The notes under the pieces were generated by a model. That model made no database searches and was not told where the DNA came from. It saw nothing but the letters and a program-made list of their open reading frames with translations. From JBFMHD01 sp040752395 [NCBI: Candidatus Hydrogenedentota bacterium] (GTDB lineage: Bacteria > JBFMHD01), in the NCBI GenBank assembly GCA_040752395.1, contig JBFMHD010000032.1:1-16964 (forward strand): a stretch of DNA of 16,964 bases, read 5' to 3'. The position numbers and the translations under genes were made by a program. Every line of letters begins with the position of its first letter. Position 1 is the stretch's first letter. Below are positions 1 to 7,320 of the stretch, piece after piece.

Positions 1-264
1 AGGCAGTGCCTCAACCCATTCTGCCATTCGGTAGCTGCTATGCCATAGTGCAAAATTGAATTATTTGCACAAAAAGCAGAGACCTTGTTGTCAAAGAGAC
101 GGATGAGGCAGTAAGAGAGCCGAATTATCATTTGGCACTTACTTTGTGCCCTTCTGTCGCTTCGCTCCATTGTAAAATTGTAAATTATAAATTTATTTGC
201 TCTCCTACGGGTCTAAAGACCCTTACTACTTTGTGCCTCTGTACCTCAACTGGGGGAGGCAGGG
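1..264. other. Non-coding leader region upstream of lplT
   Basis: I see no gene here. The stretch is rich in recurring short words (GGCAC/GTGCC, GAGGC/GCCTC), including two GGCACAAAGTA copies on the minus strand. A perfect small hairpin GGGTC-TAAA-GACCC lies at 209-222. A second inverted repeat, GCCTC (235-239) with GAGGC (256-260), would pair with part of the purine-rich GGGGGAGG at 252-259 just before the lplT start region. TGTGCCTC and TGTACCTC are adjacent degenerate octamers. No convincing -35/-10 pair was found, so the promoter is unassigned. Confidence 0.5.
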
Positions 265-279
265 TTGGGTGAAGCAATT

Positions 280-1500
280 ATGAAAAAGAATTATCCTGTA
301 TTACTTGTCAGTCAGTTTCTTGGAGCCTTTGGCGATAACGCTGTACTTGCAGTCATACTCGGTCAGCTCACTTTCTTACATCTAAAAGGTCTAATCTCTG
401 AAACTGAGATAGGTATAGCAAATGCTATATATACATCGCTCCTTTTTATACCATACATCCTCCTTGCACCATATTCAGGTTTTCTAAATGACAGGTTTGC
501 AAAAACCGACTGGTTATTAGGCGGCAACATTATCAAACTTGCCGGCAGTATAATGATAGTTTTAAGTTTAATATCAAGTAAATATCTGCAGGGGCTTGGT
601 TATCTTATTATAGGGATCGGTGCTTGTATCTACTCACCTGCTAAATACGGTATACTACCTGAGATACTACCACGTGAGCAGCTCGTAAAGGCTAATGGTA
701 CGATTGAGATGCTCACAATTGTTGCAATTTTAAGCGGAACACTAATAGGAGCGAGAATCGTTGATAAATTACCTGTTTTTGTTTGCTATCTTATAATTAT
801 AGTTATCTATCTCATCTCAAGTATTTTGATTCTATTTATGCAAAAAACACCTAAAAATTTAGAGACAAAATTAAAAGAGAGCATTGGTGAGTTTTACAAT
901 AATTTGATGTATCTAATAACTCATATCCGTCTCTCCAGGGTACTTTTAGGTACTGCTATATTCTGGGTTTGCGGTGCCTGTATGAAAATGAATATGCAGC
1001 CCTGGGGCCTGCAGGTTCTAAAATTGGAAACTAACACAGAGATAGCATATCTCGGGTTATGGCTAAGTTTTGGTATTATGGCAGGGAGCATCTTATCAGG
1101 CCAACTTCATAAAATCGGTGATTTAACCTGGACGAGAAGATATGGCTGGCTGCTTGCTATCTTGTTATTGTCTCTTGGTTTTATAACCAGGCACAATTTA
1201 GTAATTATTTTACTTTTATTAGCAGGCTCGAGTGCAGGCCTGTTTCTGATCCCGTTAAATGCGGTTCTGCAGGCTGAGACATCAAAACAAAAAATGGGCA
1301 AAACTATAGCTACTCAAAACTTTATAGAAAACATAGCTATGATAATCGGCGGTATATTAATATTTTGTGCAAGAAAAATAGGTTTGTCATCCTCACAAAT
1401 TTTTATATACTTGTCTATTATAGTGTTTTTTATAGTCTACTTTTTAAAATTTACGTCCATTTGTAGTAATAACTCAGAAGGTGTGAAAAAGCAGTTATAG
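280..1500 (+). CDS. lplT: Lysophospholipid transporter LplT (MFS)
   Basis: This is a 406-residue major facilitator superfamily protein with about 12 hydrophobic segments, close to the E. coli LplT length of 397. LplT flips lysophospholipids, mainly lysophosphatidylethanolamine, across the inner membrane for re-acylation by Aas. Family-like features are QFLGAFGDN in TM1 (residues 12-20), an MFS loop GFLNDRFAK (68-75) and YSPAKYGILPE (118-128) followed by LVKANG. The ATG at 280 is preferred because GGTGA (268-272) sits 7 nt upstream and complements the 16S rRNA tail. An in-frame TTG at 265, 5 nt after GGGGGAGG, would add five residues and cannot be excluded. aas follows after 132 bp on the same strand, the usual partner, so co-transcription is likely. 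Confidence 0.93.
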   Translation: MKKNYPVLLVSQFLGAFGDNAVLAVILGQLTFLHLKGLISETEIGIANAIYTSLLFIPYILLAPYSGFLNDRFAKTDWLLGGNIIKLAGSIMIVLSLISSKYLQGLGYLIIGIGACIYSPAKYGILPEILPREQLVKANGTIEMLTIVAILSGTLIGARIVDKLPVFVCYLIIIVIYLISSILILFMQKTPKNLETKLKESIGEFYNNLMYLITHIRLSRVLLGTAIFWVCGACMKMNMQPWGLQVLKLETNTEIAYLGLWLSFGIMAGSILSGQLHKIGDLTWTRRYGWLLAILLLSLGFITRHNLVIILLLLAGSSAGLFLIPLNAVLQAETSKQKMGKTIATQNFIENIAMIIGGILIFCARKIGLSSSQIFIYLSIIVFFIVYFLKFTSICSNNSEGVKKQL

Positions 1501-1523
1501 TAAGATAACGAAAGAAGTAGACC

Positions 1524-1575
1524 CCCACACCAATTGTCAAAAAACAACAGATGTTCAATGAATAATTGGTGTAGG
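1524..1575. repeat. Inverted repeat in the lplT-aas spacer
   Basis: The arms CCCACACCAATT (1524-1535) and AATTGGTGTAGG (1564-1575) pair at 11 of 12 positions around a 28-nt loop. No T-tract follows the right arm, so it does not look like an intrinsic terminator. It could be an mRNA processing or stability structure within an lplT-aas transcript, or a small repeat insertion. Confidence 0.55.
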
Positions 1576-1632
1576 AACAAAAAGCAAGATTAATGATTTC
1601 TACAAAAACGTGTTTTAAAGCAGGATCGGATA

Positions 1633-3777
1633 ATGTTTAAAGCTATTTGTAAATTTTTGGTAAAATTATTATTTCGGTTCAAAAGTTATAATGAAGCTGT
1701 TGTAAATACCAATGGTCCGGTACTTTTGCTACCTAACCATGTATCCTGGCTCGACTGGATGTTTATAGGTGTCTGTCTTGAGGATGATTGGAAATTTGTT
1801 ACTTCAAGAGAGGTTTCGCAGCGGGGCTGGCTTTATAAAAAGATTATGGACACACCGCGAACCTTTACAATAGACCCTGCTTCCTCGTTTGCCGTGAAAG
1901 AGATCGCAAGATATTTACAAAAAGGCGGGAGGCTGGTTTTATTCCCTGAAGGTCGTATAACAAAAACAGCAAGTTTAATGAAAATATATGAAGGTACCGG
2001 GTTTTTAATTTATAAAACAAACCCAAACGTGATCATAGCTTATATCCGTGGCGGAAATCGAACCAAATTCGCAAGTCATTCTGGCTGGAAACAATTTTTC
2101 CCAAAAGTTACAGTACATTTCAGCAATATATTAAAACCACCAGAATTGCATAACACCTCAACTGTCCAGGCACGTAAAATCCTGAGCAACTGGTTACACG
2201 ATAAAATGGTTGAACATCAGTTCAATGTAGAGATGAAATTCGGGCCAAAGACAATACCATGCGCAATAAGTGAGATTTCTAAATTAAAAGCCTCTCGGAC
2301 TATATTAGAAGATGTAAATAGAAAAACTTTAAAATATAGGGACTTAATTATCGGCTGCGATTTGCTCTCAGACAGATTATCTAAAATACTGCATAATAGC
2401 GAAAAAAATATCGGTGTTTTAATGCCTAATGTTAATGCTACGGTTGCACTTTTGTTGAGTCTATGGGATATAGATAAAGTTCCGGCTATATTGAATTACA
2501 CCTCAGGTCCTGCGATAATGCTTATCTGTTCACAGCTTGCACAATTAAAAACGATTATCACTTCATCTGAATTTGTTGAACGAGCAAAGATCAATCTTGG
2601 TGATTTTAAAAAAGTTGGGATAAAAATCATATTTCTTGAAGATATAAAAAAAAGTATCTCGATAATTAAAAAAGTACTCAAGGTTTTTAAATATTTTACC
2701 TCTGGTATTTCATTAAAAGATAGATCAAGAAGTATTGAAACCGATATTGCGGTAATTTTATTTACAAGCGGTTCTGAGAACATACCAAAAGGTGTTGTTC
2801 TCACTCACAGGAATATAATCTCAAATCTTAAACAGATGCTCTCAGTAATAGATATCCAGGACAGTGACCGCGCCTTTAATGCGCTCCCTTTATTTCACAG
2901 TTTTGGCTTGACTATCGGTATGCTATTACCTTTATTTCGTGGTATCTTTACATTTATCTATCCAACACCGCTTCATTACCGTGCGATCCCAACGGTCATA
3001 TATGATAGGAACTGCACAATAGTGCTTGCTACTAACACATTTCTCAATGGTTATGCGAGAAAGGCTCATTCCTATGATTTCCGAAGTGTGCGTTATCTCT
3101 TTGCAGGTGCTGAAAAACTTCAAGAAGAGACAAAAGACCTCTGGTCGAGAAAATACGGTATCCGAATCTTAGAAGGATACGGTGCCACTGAGTGCAGCCC
3201 TTGTGTAAGCGTTAATACGCCGTTAACACCAAAACACAATTCAGCAGGCAGACTTTTACCAAGCATAGAATACAAAATAGAGCCAGTTGAAGGAATCACT
3301 GATGGCGGCAGACTCTTTGTTCGTGGCCCTAATATTATGTATGGCTATCTAAACCCTGATGAAAACAAAAAGTTTAAAGCATTAAACGGCTGGTACGATA
3401 CAGGCGATATAGCCAGCATAGATTCTGAAGGTTTTGTGCATATATTAGGCAGACTTAAACGGTTTGCAAAGGTAAGCGGCGAGATGGTGAGTCTAACCGC
3501 GGTAGAAGAGATTTTGAGTTCCTCTTTCCCTCACTACGGTTTACATTTCAATATAGCAATAATGAGTAAGCAGGACGAGGACAAGGGCGAGGTATTAATT
3601 GCTGTAACAAATGAGCCGAGACTAAAGCTTGAGGAGCTAAGAGCAGCTATAAAAGAGAGAGGTTTAAGTAATCTATATATCCCGCGTGAGATAAAATTAG
3701 TTAAAGAGATTCCTAAACTTGGCAGCGGAAAAACTAACTACCGCGAACTCGAAAACCTGCTTAAAACTTGTCAGTAA
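1633..3777 (+). CDS. aas: Bifunctional acyl-ACP synthetase / lysophospholipid acyltransferase Aas
   Basis: At 714 residues this matches E. coli Aas (719) in length and order of domains. Residues 1-200 are a PlsC-type acyltransferase with the HX4D motif (H36, D41) and FPEGR (104-108). Residues about 210-714 are an AMP-forming acyl-ACP/acyl-CoA ligase with a P-loop TSGSENIPKG (378-387), YGATE (516-520), GWYDTGD (586-592) and the catalytic lysine in GSGK (K700). Aas activates a fatty acid onto ACP and transfers it to the sn-1 position of 2-acyl-lysophosphatidylethanolamine at the inner membrane. AGGA at 1622-1625 lies 7 nt before the ATG. The 3' end overlaps the convergent FAH-family gene by 17 bp. 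All key residues seem intact. Confidence 0.95.
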   Translation: MFKAICKFLVKLLFRFKSYNEAVVNTNGPVLLLPNHVSWLDWMFIGVCLEDDWKFVTSREVSQRGWLYKKIMDTPRTFTIDPASSFAVKEIARYLQKGGRLVLFPEGRITKTASLMKIYEGTGFLIYKTNPNVIIAYIRGGNRTKFASHSGWKQFFPKVTVHFSNILKPPELHNTSTVQARKILSNWLHDKMVEHQFNVEMKFGPKTIPCAISEISKLKASRTILEDVNRKTLKYRDLIIGCDLLSDRLSKILHNSEKNIGVLMPNVNATVALLLSLWDIDKVPAILNYTSGPAIMLICSQLAQLKTIITSSEFVERAKINLGDFKKVGIKIIFLEDIKKSISIIKKVLKVFKYFTSGISLKDRSRSIETDIAVILFTSGSENIPKGVVLTHRNIISNLKQMLSVIDIQDSDRAFNALPLFHSFGLTIGMLLPLFRGIFTFIYPTPLHYRAIPTVIYDRNCTIVLATNTFLNGYARKAHSYDFRSVRYLFAGAEKLQEETKDLWSRKYGIRILEGYGATECSPCVSVNTPLTPKHNSAGRLLPSIEYKIEPVEGITDGGRLFVRGPNIMYGYLNPDENKKFKALNGWYDTGDIASIDSEGFVHILGRLKRFAKVSGEMVSLTAVEEILSSSFPHYGLHFNIAIMSKQDEDKGEVLIAVTNEPRLKLEELRAAIKERGLSNLYIPREIKLVKEIPKLGSGKTNYRELENLLKTCQ

Positions 3778-4612
3778 AGGATGTTTTTTGAACAAATACA
3801 TTCAGAGGCTTGGTAATAAATATATCTTTTTTTAATTCTTTAAATTTTTTATCCTCGCTTTCTTTAACATAATTTTTCAATTTCCCTATGCCCTCTATTT
3901 CAACCTCAATCACATCCCCATCATTTAATCTACCAACCCCGGCCGGCGTACCTGTAAGAATTACATCCTGTGCCTCCATCTCAATAAAATTGCTGATATA
4001 ACTTATCAGTTTAGGAACATTGAACAACATATCATTTGTATTAGAATCCTGTACAACTTCTCCATTCCTGTATGTTCTTAATCTTCTGTTTTTCCATATT
4101 TTGTTATCATCAAGAATATTACCGATGGGACAAAAAGATTTAAATGATTTAGACCTGTACCATTGAATATCTCTTTTTTGTAAGTCTCTTGCTGTTACAT
4201 CATTTGCACAAACATAACCTGCAATATAATCGAGTGACACAAACTCCGGCACTTTATAGCAATTTTTAAGTATCACGACCCCTATTTCACCCTCATACTC
4301 AACCTGTTCACTCTCGTTTGGTAGATAAATAATATCACCCGAGGTAATAACCGATGCAGGGTCTTTATAAAAAACCAGCGGTTCTTTAGGAACCTCTTGT
4401 CCTAATTCTTTAATATGTTCTTTATAATTAAGGCCTATACCAAGGACCCGCTTAGGTGAAATTACTGGTAATAATTCTATATTACCAAGTCCTACCCTCT
4501 CACCTGCTGGTTCTAAGTGAGTAAATAGACTACCTGTGTATATTTCTATCTCATTTTCATCAAAACTGCCCCAGTATTCCTGATTCTTATACTTAAACCT
4601 TAGCCATCTCAT
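3761..4612 (-). CDS. Fumarylacetoacetate hydrolase (FAH) family protein
   Basis: This 283-residue protein is an FAH-superfamily enzyme of the YcgM/HpcE/acylpyruvase type. The N-terminal region (1-50) is the short family prefix, and the catalytic fold runs from about 54 to 250. The likely metal ligands are E107 and E109 in YEGEIG and D138 in CANDVTARD. Other family motifs are GLNYKEH (60-66), KSFKSFCPIG (155-164) and LTGTPAGVG (219-227). These enzymes hydrolyse or decarboxylate C-C bonds of 2-oxo/1,3-dicarbonyl acids; the substrate here is unknown (acylpyruvase or oxaloacetate decarboxylase are possible). About 33 residues after the fold form a lysine-rich tail. The ATG shares ATGA with the dapB stop, implying translational coupling. 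Confidence 0.88.
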   Translation of the reverse strand: MRWLRFKYKNQEYWGSFDENEIEIYTGSLFTHLEPAGERVGLGNIELLPVISPKRVLGIGLNYKEHIKELGQEVPKEPLVFYKDPASVITSGDIIYLPNESEQVEYEGEIGVVILKNCYKVPEFVSLDYIAGYVCANDVTARDLQKRDIQWYRSKSFKSFCPIGNILDDNKIWKNRRLRTYRNGEVVQDSNTNDMLFNVPKLISYISNFIEMEAQDVILTGTPAGVGRLNDGDVIEVEIEGIGKLKNYVKESEDKKFKELKKDIFITKPLNVFVQKTSFTDKF

Positions 4613-5412
4613 TTGGGGATCCCCAGAACATCCATCATGGTATAAAATCCTTTAGTTTTATCTTTAAGAAACAAAAGAGCTTTAATAGCACCAATAGCAA
4701 AAGTATCTCTGCTTTGGGCTCTATGGATAAGCTCTATTCGTTCACCTATACCGGCAAAAATAATTGTATGTTCACCGACAATATCTCCGCCTCGAACCGC
4801 AAAAATCCCTATCTCGTTATCTTTTCGCTCCCCGACTATACCATCTCTGCCATAAACCACTACGTCATTTATATTTTTTCCCAGAGTCGAGGCTATGTTT
4901 TCAGCAATTTTTTTAGCAGTACCTGAGGGTGCATCGATTTTATGTTTGTGGTGTGCCTCAACTATCTCTATATCAAATCCTTTACCGAGTATTTTTGCGA
5001 TCTCTGGCGCAATTTTAAATAATAAATTAACCCCTATGCTCATATTTGGTGATTGAACTACAGCGGTTTTTTCACCTATCTTTTTTAATCTATCAATAAA
5101 TTTATTATCAAGTCCGGTTGTGCCGATCACAGCTTTAATATTTGTTCTATCTATTATTTCAATTAATTCTTTAGTTGCATCTTTAGTAGAGAAATCCACA
5201 ACGCAATCTGATTTTTTAACGACCTTTTCTGCATCATCGCTCACTTCTATTCCTATCTCATCAAAACCAACAAGTCTTCCTATATCTTTCCCTATTTCAG
5301 AGTTACCTTTAAATTCCAACCCCCCTGTTAGCTCAAGTTCTTTATTCTGCAAAATAAGTGCAGCAATCCTTCTACCCATTCTACCACAAATACCATTTAT
5401 ACAAACACGCAT
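4609..5412 (-). CDS. dapB: 4-hydroxy-tetrahydrodipicolinate reductase DapB
   Basis: This is a full-length 267-residue DapB, which reduces the hydroxy-tetrahydrodipicolinate formed by DapA, using NAD(P)H, in the lysine/diaminopimelate pathway. The N-terminal Rossmann fold has GICGRMG (7-13) and GTTG (97-100). The catalytic and substrate-binding part has SPNMSIGVN (121-129), EAHHKHKIDAPSGTA (152-166) with the catalytic His pair and Lys, and RGGDIVGEH (207-215). AGGAGG (5422-5417) lies 4 nt before the ATG and belongs to a repeat-derived 30-nt block. It is followed directly by the FAH-family gene with a 4-bp overlap. The other DAP gene in the window, asd, lies more than 5 kb away on the other strand. 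Confidence 0.96.
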   Translation of the reverse strand: MRVCINGICGRMGRRIAALILQNKELELTGGLEFKGNSEIGKDIGRLVGFDEIGIEVSDDAEKVVKKSDCVVDFSTKDATKELIEIIDRTNIKAVIGTTGLDNKFIDRLKKIGEKTAVVQSPNMSIGVNLLFKIAPEIAKILGKGFDIEIVEAHHKHKIDAPSGTAKKIAENIASTLGKNINDVVVYGRDGIVGERKDNEIGIFAVRGGDIVGEHTIIFAGIGERIELIHRAQSRDTFAIGAIKALLFLKDKTKGFYTMMDVLGIPK

Positions 5413-5415
5413 AAA

Positions 5416-5625
5416 ACCTCCTCTGAAAAACGCTGTAACTCTAATAATTCGGGGTACAGGCTACAGGCTACGGACTACAGCCGGCTGGAGCCAAAAGCCA
5501 AAAGCCTGCTGAAAAGTCTTGAGTCTCGAGTCCTGTTTTGACTCACGACTTGCAACTTGTGACTCTTTTCATATCATCTTTAGTTTTTCATCCTTACCCC
5601 TATCTTTTTCATACTTTGTAGAACG
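5416..5625 (-). repeat. Modular repeat leader between glnB and dapB
   Basis: The whole glnB-dapB spacer is repeat material, read here toward dapB. Parts on the plus strand are: the 30-nt Shine-Dalgarno block (5416-5445); a heptad tract of eight 7-mers (5452-5507) such as GGCTACA, GGCTACG, GACTACA, GGAGCCA, AAAGCCA; a second heptad-spaced tract (5519-5565) based on GAGTC/GACTC words; a 22-bp block at 5570-5591 identical to 16890-16911; and a block near 5599-5625 resembling 11184-11215 in reverse complement. The segment 5459-5492 is identical over 34 bp to 16833-16866. The glnB stop codon abuts one edge. Confidence 0.85.
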
Positions 5626-5970
<345 letters not shown>

Positions 5971-6043
5971 TTACAATATTACAAATTTATTAAATTTGCT
6001 CAAGATATTTTTACGTGTATACCTTGCTTGCATCTATTCTATC

Positions 6044-6089
6044 ACGGATAAAGTGGGACTGTCCCGTCAAACCTTCTTTTTTCATCCGT
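6044..6089. repeat. Small nested inverted repeats upstream of glnB
   Basis: ACGGAT (6044-6049) and ATCCGT (6084-6089) are perfect inverted copies. Inside them lies the perfect hairpin GGGAC-T-GTCCC (6055-6065). The structure sits about 80-125 bp upstream of the glnB start, in a 510-bp stretch without an intact gene. It could be a small repeat element or an operator; I recognise no sigma-54 or NtrC site here. Confidence 0.4.
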
Positions 6090-6134
6090 AAATCACCCTC
6101 ATCTCATTTTTTATAGTATCAATCAAATAGTGCA

Positions 6135-6259
6135 TTGTGACATTAATTTCTGACCGTAGATTTTTTTATGTCATTCCCGCGAAAGCGGGAATCCATACGC
6201 TTTTACTGGATTTCACGGTCAAGCCGGGGAATGACAATGTGCTGAAATTTATGTCACAA
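6135..6259. mobile_element. Nested palindromic MITE/REP-like element
   Basis: This is a 125-bp element with outer inverted repeats TTGTGACATTAATTTCTG (6135-6152) and CTGAAATTTATGTCACAA (6242-6259), matching at 16 of 18 positions. Inside are a second inverted pair GACCGT (6152-6157)/ACGGTC (6215-6220) and a perfect 8-bp stem ATTCCCGC-GAAA-GCGGGAAT (6173-6192). The word TCATTCCC (6171-6178) recurs inverted as GGGGAATGA (6226-6234). The TCATTCCCGCGAAAGCGGGA core resembles small palindromic repeats common in many bacterial genomes. No ORF is encoded, so it would be non-autonomous. It lies in the gap between the 160-residue protein gene and glnB. Confidence 0.7.
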
Positions 6260-6285
6260 GCCAATAATAAGAATAATTTATTAAA

Positions 6286-6426
6286 TTAAGTACAGAAATC
6301 TAATGGGCTGTAGAATCGTTTGGGGATAGTGAAAACAAAATATCTGTGTGAAACCCTAGCAAGAACATTGGTTGTTAAATGATGAGCAAAATTGAGAGAG
6401 AGCAGAGAGATAATGTGCCGCGCTTT
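6286..6426 (-). pseudogene. Relic of an IS91-like transposase
   Basis: A minus-strand reading frame contains NVLARVSHRYFVFTIPKRF (within 6313-6390). This resembles the region after the zinc-binding domain in IS91/IS801-type transposases, typically of the form xVLxxVPHRxxVFxIPKxLR. The match stops abruptly: the next residues (YSPLDFCT) and the upstream residues do not continue the family, and the zinc-finger cysteines are missing. It is therefore a short decayed fragment. It lies beside the palindromic element at 6135-6259. The identification rests on a remembered motif over about 26 residues. Confidence 0.5.
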
Positions 6427-6475
6427 AATGTTTATAAAAAAATATAATGAATAATTAGAAAATAAAATTTTGATA

Positions 6476-6958
6476 TTACCACAGTATGAATTTCCCTGGT
6501 CTGAAGTTCGGATCATTTGTCAACAATTCTTTTCCTATAACTAATCCGCCGATGACCTTTGCACCAATAGCAACTCCTCCTATTGCGATATATCCAACGG
6601 CAAGTCCGCCAAGACTCAAAAGCCCAAACGTTAGTCCGCCTAAACAGAATACGCCGATTGAAATGCCGCCAACTGATATTAATCCGATTGAGATATTTCC
6701 TATGGCAATAATACCTTTTGCAATCCGAAATTTTCCTGTTTGCGAATCTAACCATATTCCATGGACGATATGAACTAATGGATACCCCCATAATGTTTTC
6801 TTGCTTTTATATTCAAACCCACACGTACTTTTAGTACGAAGCACCTGGTCAAGTTTTTCTTCTATATTTTGCAGCCGTTTTTCCATTTCATTATCTTTCA
6901 TCATATAATCGGTAGCGCCGAGTTTCCATTGTCTCGACTCAACACAAGTTTGTATCAC
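6476..6958 (-). CDS. Glycine-phased pentapeptide-repeat protein, function unknown
   Basis: This 160-residue protein has a charged N-terminus with a short predicted coiled coil (about 25-40, MEKRLQNIEEKLDQVL), a linker with WGYPLVHIVHG (57-67), then about 12 hydrophobic pentads from residue 83 to 142. Glycine recurs every five residues (87, 92, 97, 102, 107, 112, 117, 122, 127, 132, 137, 142). Every second pentad ends GG, giving a decapeptide period such as ISIGL-ISVGG. This could form a beta-helix-like solenoid or a membrane-associated sheet. Similar repeats occur in uncharacterised bacterial proteins, as I recall. The GTG start follows AGGA by 3 nt; ATGs at 6904, 6901 and 6886 are alternatives, and the last would start exactly at the coiled coil. 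Confidence 0.7.
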   Translation of the reverse strand: MIQTCVESRQWKLGATDYMMKDNEMEKRLQNIEEKLDQVLRTKSTCGFEYKSKKTLWGYPLVHIVHGIWLDSQTGKFRIAKGIIAIGNISIGLISVGGISIGVFCLGGLTFGLLSLGGLAVGYIAIGGVAIGAKVIGGLVIGKELLTNDPNFRPGKFILW

Positions 6959-6976
6959 TATTCCTAATTATGTCAA
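6949..6976 (-). promoter_or_regulatory. Candidate promoter for the pentapeptide-repeat gene
   Basis: On the minus strand TTGACA (6976-6971) is followed after 16 nt by TACAAA (6954-6949), a perfect -35 with a 4-of-6 -10. If used, transcription would begin near 6942, downstream of the GTG at 6958, and favour one of the later ATG starts (6904, 6901 or 6886). Confidence 0.3.
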
Positions 6977-7004
6977 TATAATATTTGTATCAATGAAACC
7001 TATA

Positions 7005-7056
7005 AAACCAGAACCATCCCTGTTTAATCTGTTTAATCGGTTTAATCGGTTAGTTC
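7005..7056. repeat. 21-bp dispersed repeat followed by nonamer tandem repeat
   Basis: AAACCAGAACCATCCCTGTT begins a 21-bp word (7005-7025) that recurs at 8017-8037 with two mismatches in the same orientation. It runs into a nine-base tandem: TGTTTAATC (7021-7029), TGTTTAATC (7030-7038), GGTTTAATC (7039-7047) and a decaying GGTTAGTTC. The two 21-bp copies bracket the 66-residue gene, the nucleotidyltransferase and the IS110-like relic. Confidence 0.65.
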
Positions 7057-7119
7057 CACGTATACAGTCTTTCTGAATGTGAAATAATATTTTATAATTC
7101 CCAAGAACATACCGCTTAA

Positions 7120-7320
7120 TTATGATATTCCCTGATTGGATAGTAATGCATCCTGCAGCCTGATAACCCTTCTTGGTAACGTTCTTCTTATTGCCCTCCA
7201 TAAAAGCCATGTTTCCTCAAGTTTCTTTAACCTTTGATAAGGCGTGGTATTTTTCACTACAAATTCAAGATGTTCATAAGGAATGATATATTCGTGTTTA
7301 AAGTCAGAACCTTTATTCAT
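7120..7320 (-). CDS. Small protein partnered with a nucleotidyltransferase
   Basis: This 66-residue basic protein starts 8 nt before the end of the upstream nucleotidyltransferase gene, so the two are translationally linked. AAAGGA lies 6 nt before the ATG. Residues 25-40 (TTPYQRLKKLEETWLL) form an amphipathic helix of the TPxxRLxxLEE type that I associate with small genes next to MNT/AbiEii-like nucleotidyltransferases. The following RAIRRTLPRRVIR is strongly basic. By analogy with two-gene nucleotidyltransferase modules it may be the cognate small component, for example of a toxin-antitoxin-like pair. No domain is recognised with certainty, and the C-terminus (LLSNQGIS) may be disturbed by nearby insertions. 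Confidence 0.6.
   Translation of the reverse strand: MNKGSDFKHEYIIPYEHLEFVVKNTTPYQRLKKLEETWLLWRAIRRTLPRRVIRLQDALLSNQGIS

Noticed and set aside
265-279. TTG at 265 as the lplT start
   Set aside because: Kept only as an alternative: GGGGGAGG is well spaced, but the ATG at 280 has GGTGA at 7 nt and gives the expected N-terminus.
5120-5512. 130-codon plus-strand frame over dapB
   Set aside because: Antisense shadow of dapB that extends into the repeat leader; no start signal or recognisable family.
5413-5625. Lysine riboswitch upstream of dapB, and likewise upstream of asd
   Set aside because: Both genes are lysine-pathway genes with shared leaders, but the shared sequence is tandem-repeat material, is also present upstream of the FecR gene, and shows no L-box core that I can recognise.
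6486-6773. 95-codon plus-strand proline-rich frame
   Set aside because: It is the antisense image of the glycine-rich pentads (GG codons read as Pro); the minus-strand frame has the coherent repeat and coiled coil.
6968-7210. 80-codon minus-strand frame with NRLNRLNRLN
   Set aside because: The repeat is a direct translation of the 9-bp tandem at 7021-7047, the frame overlaps the 66-residue gene and has no family resemblance.
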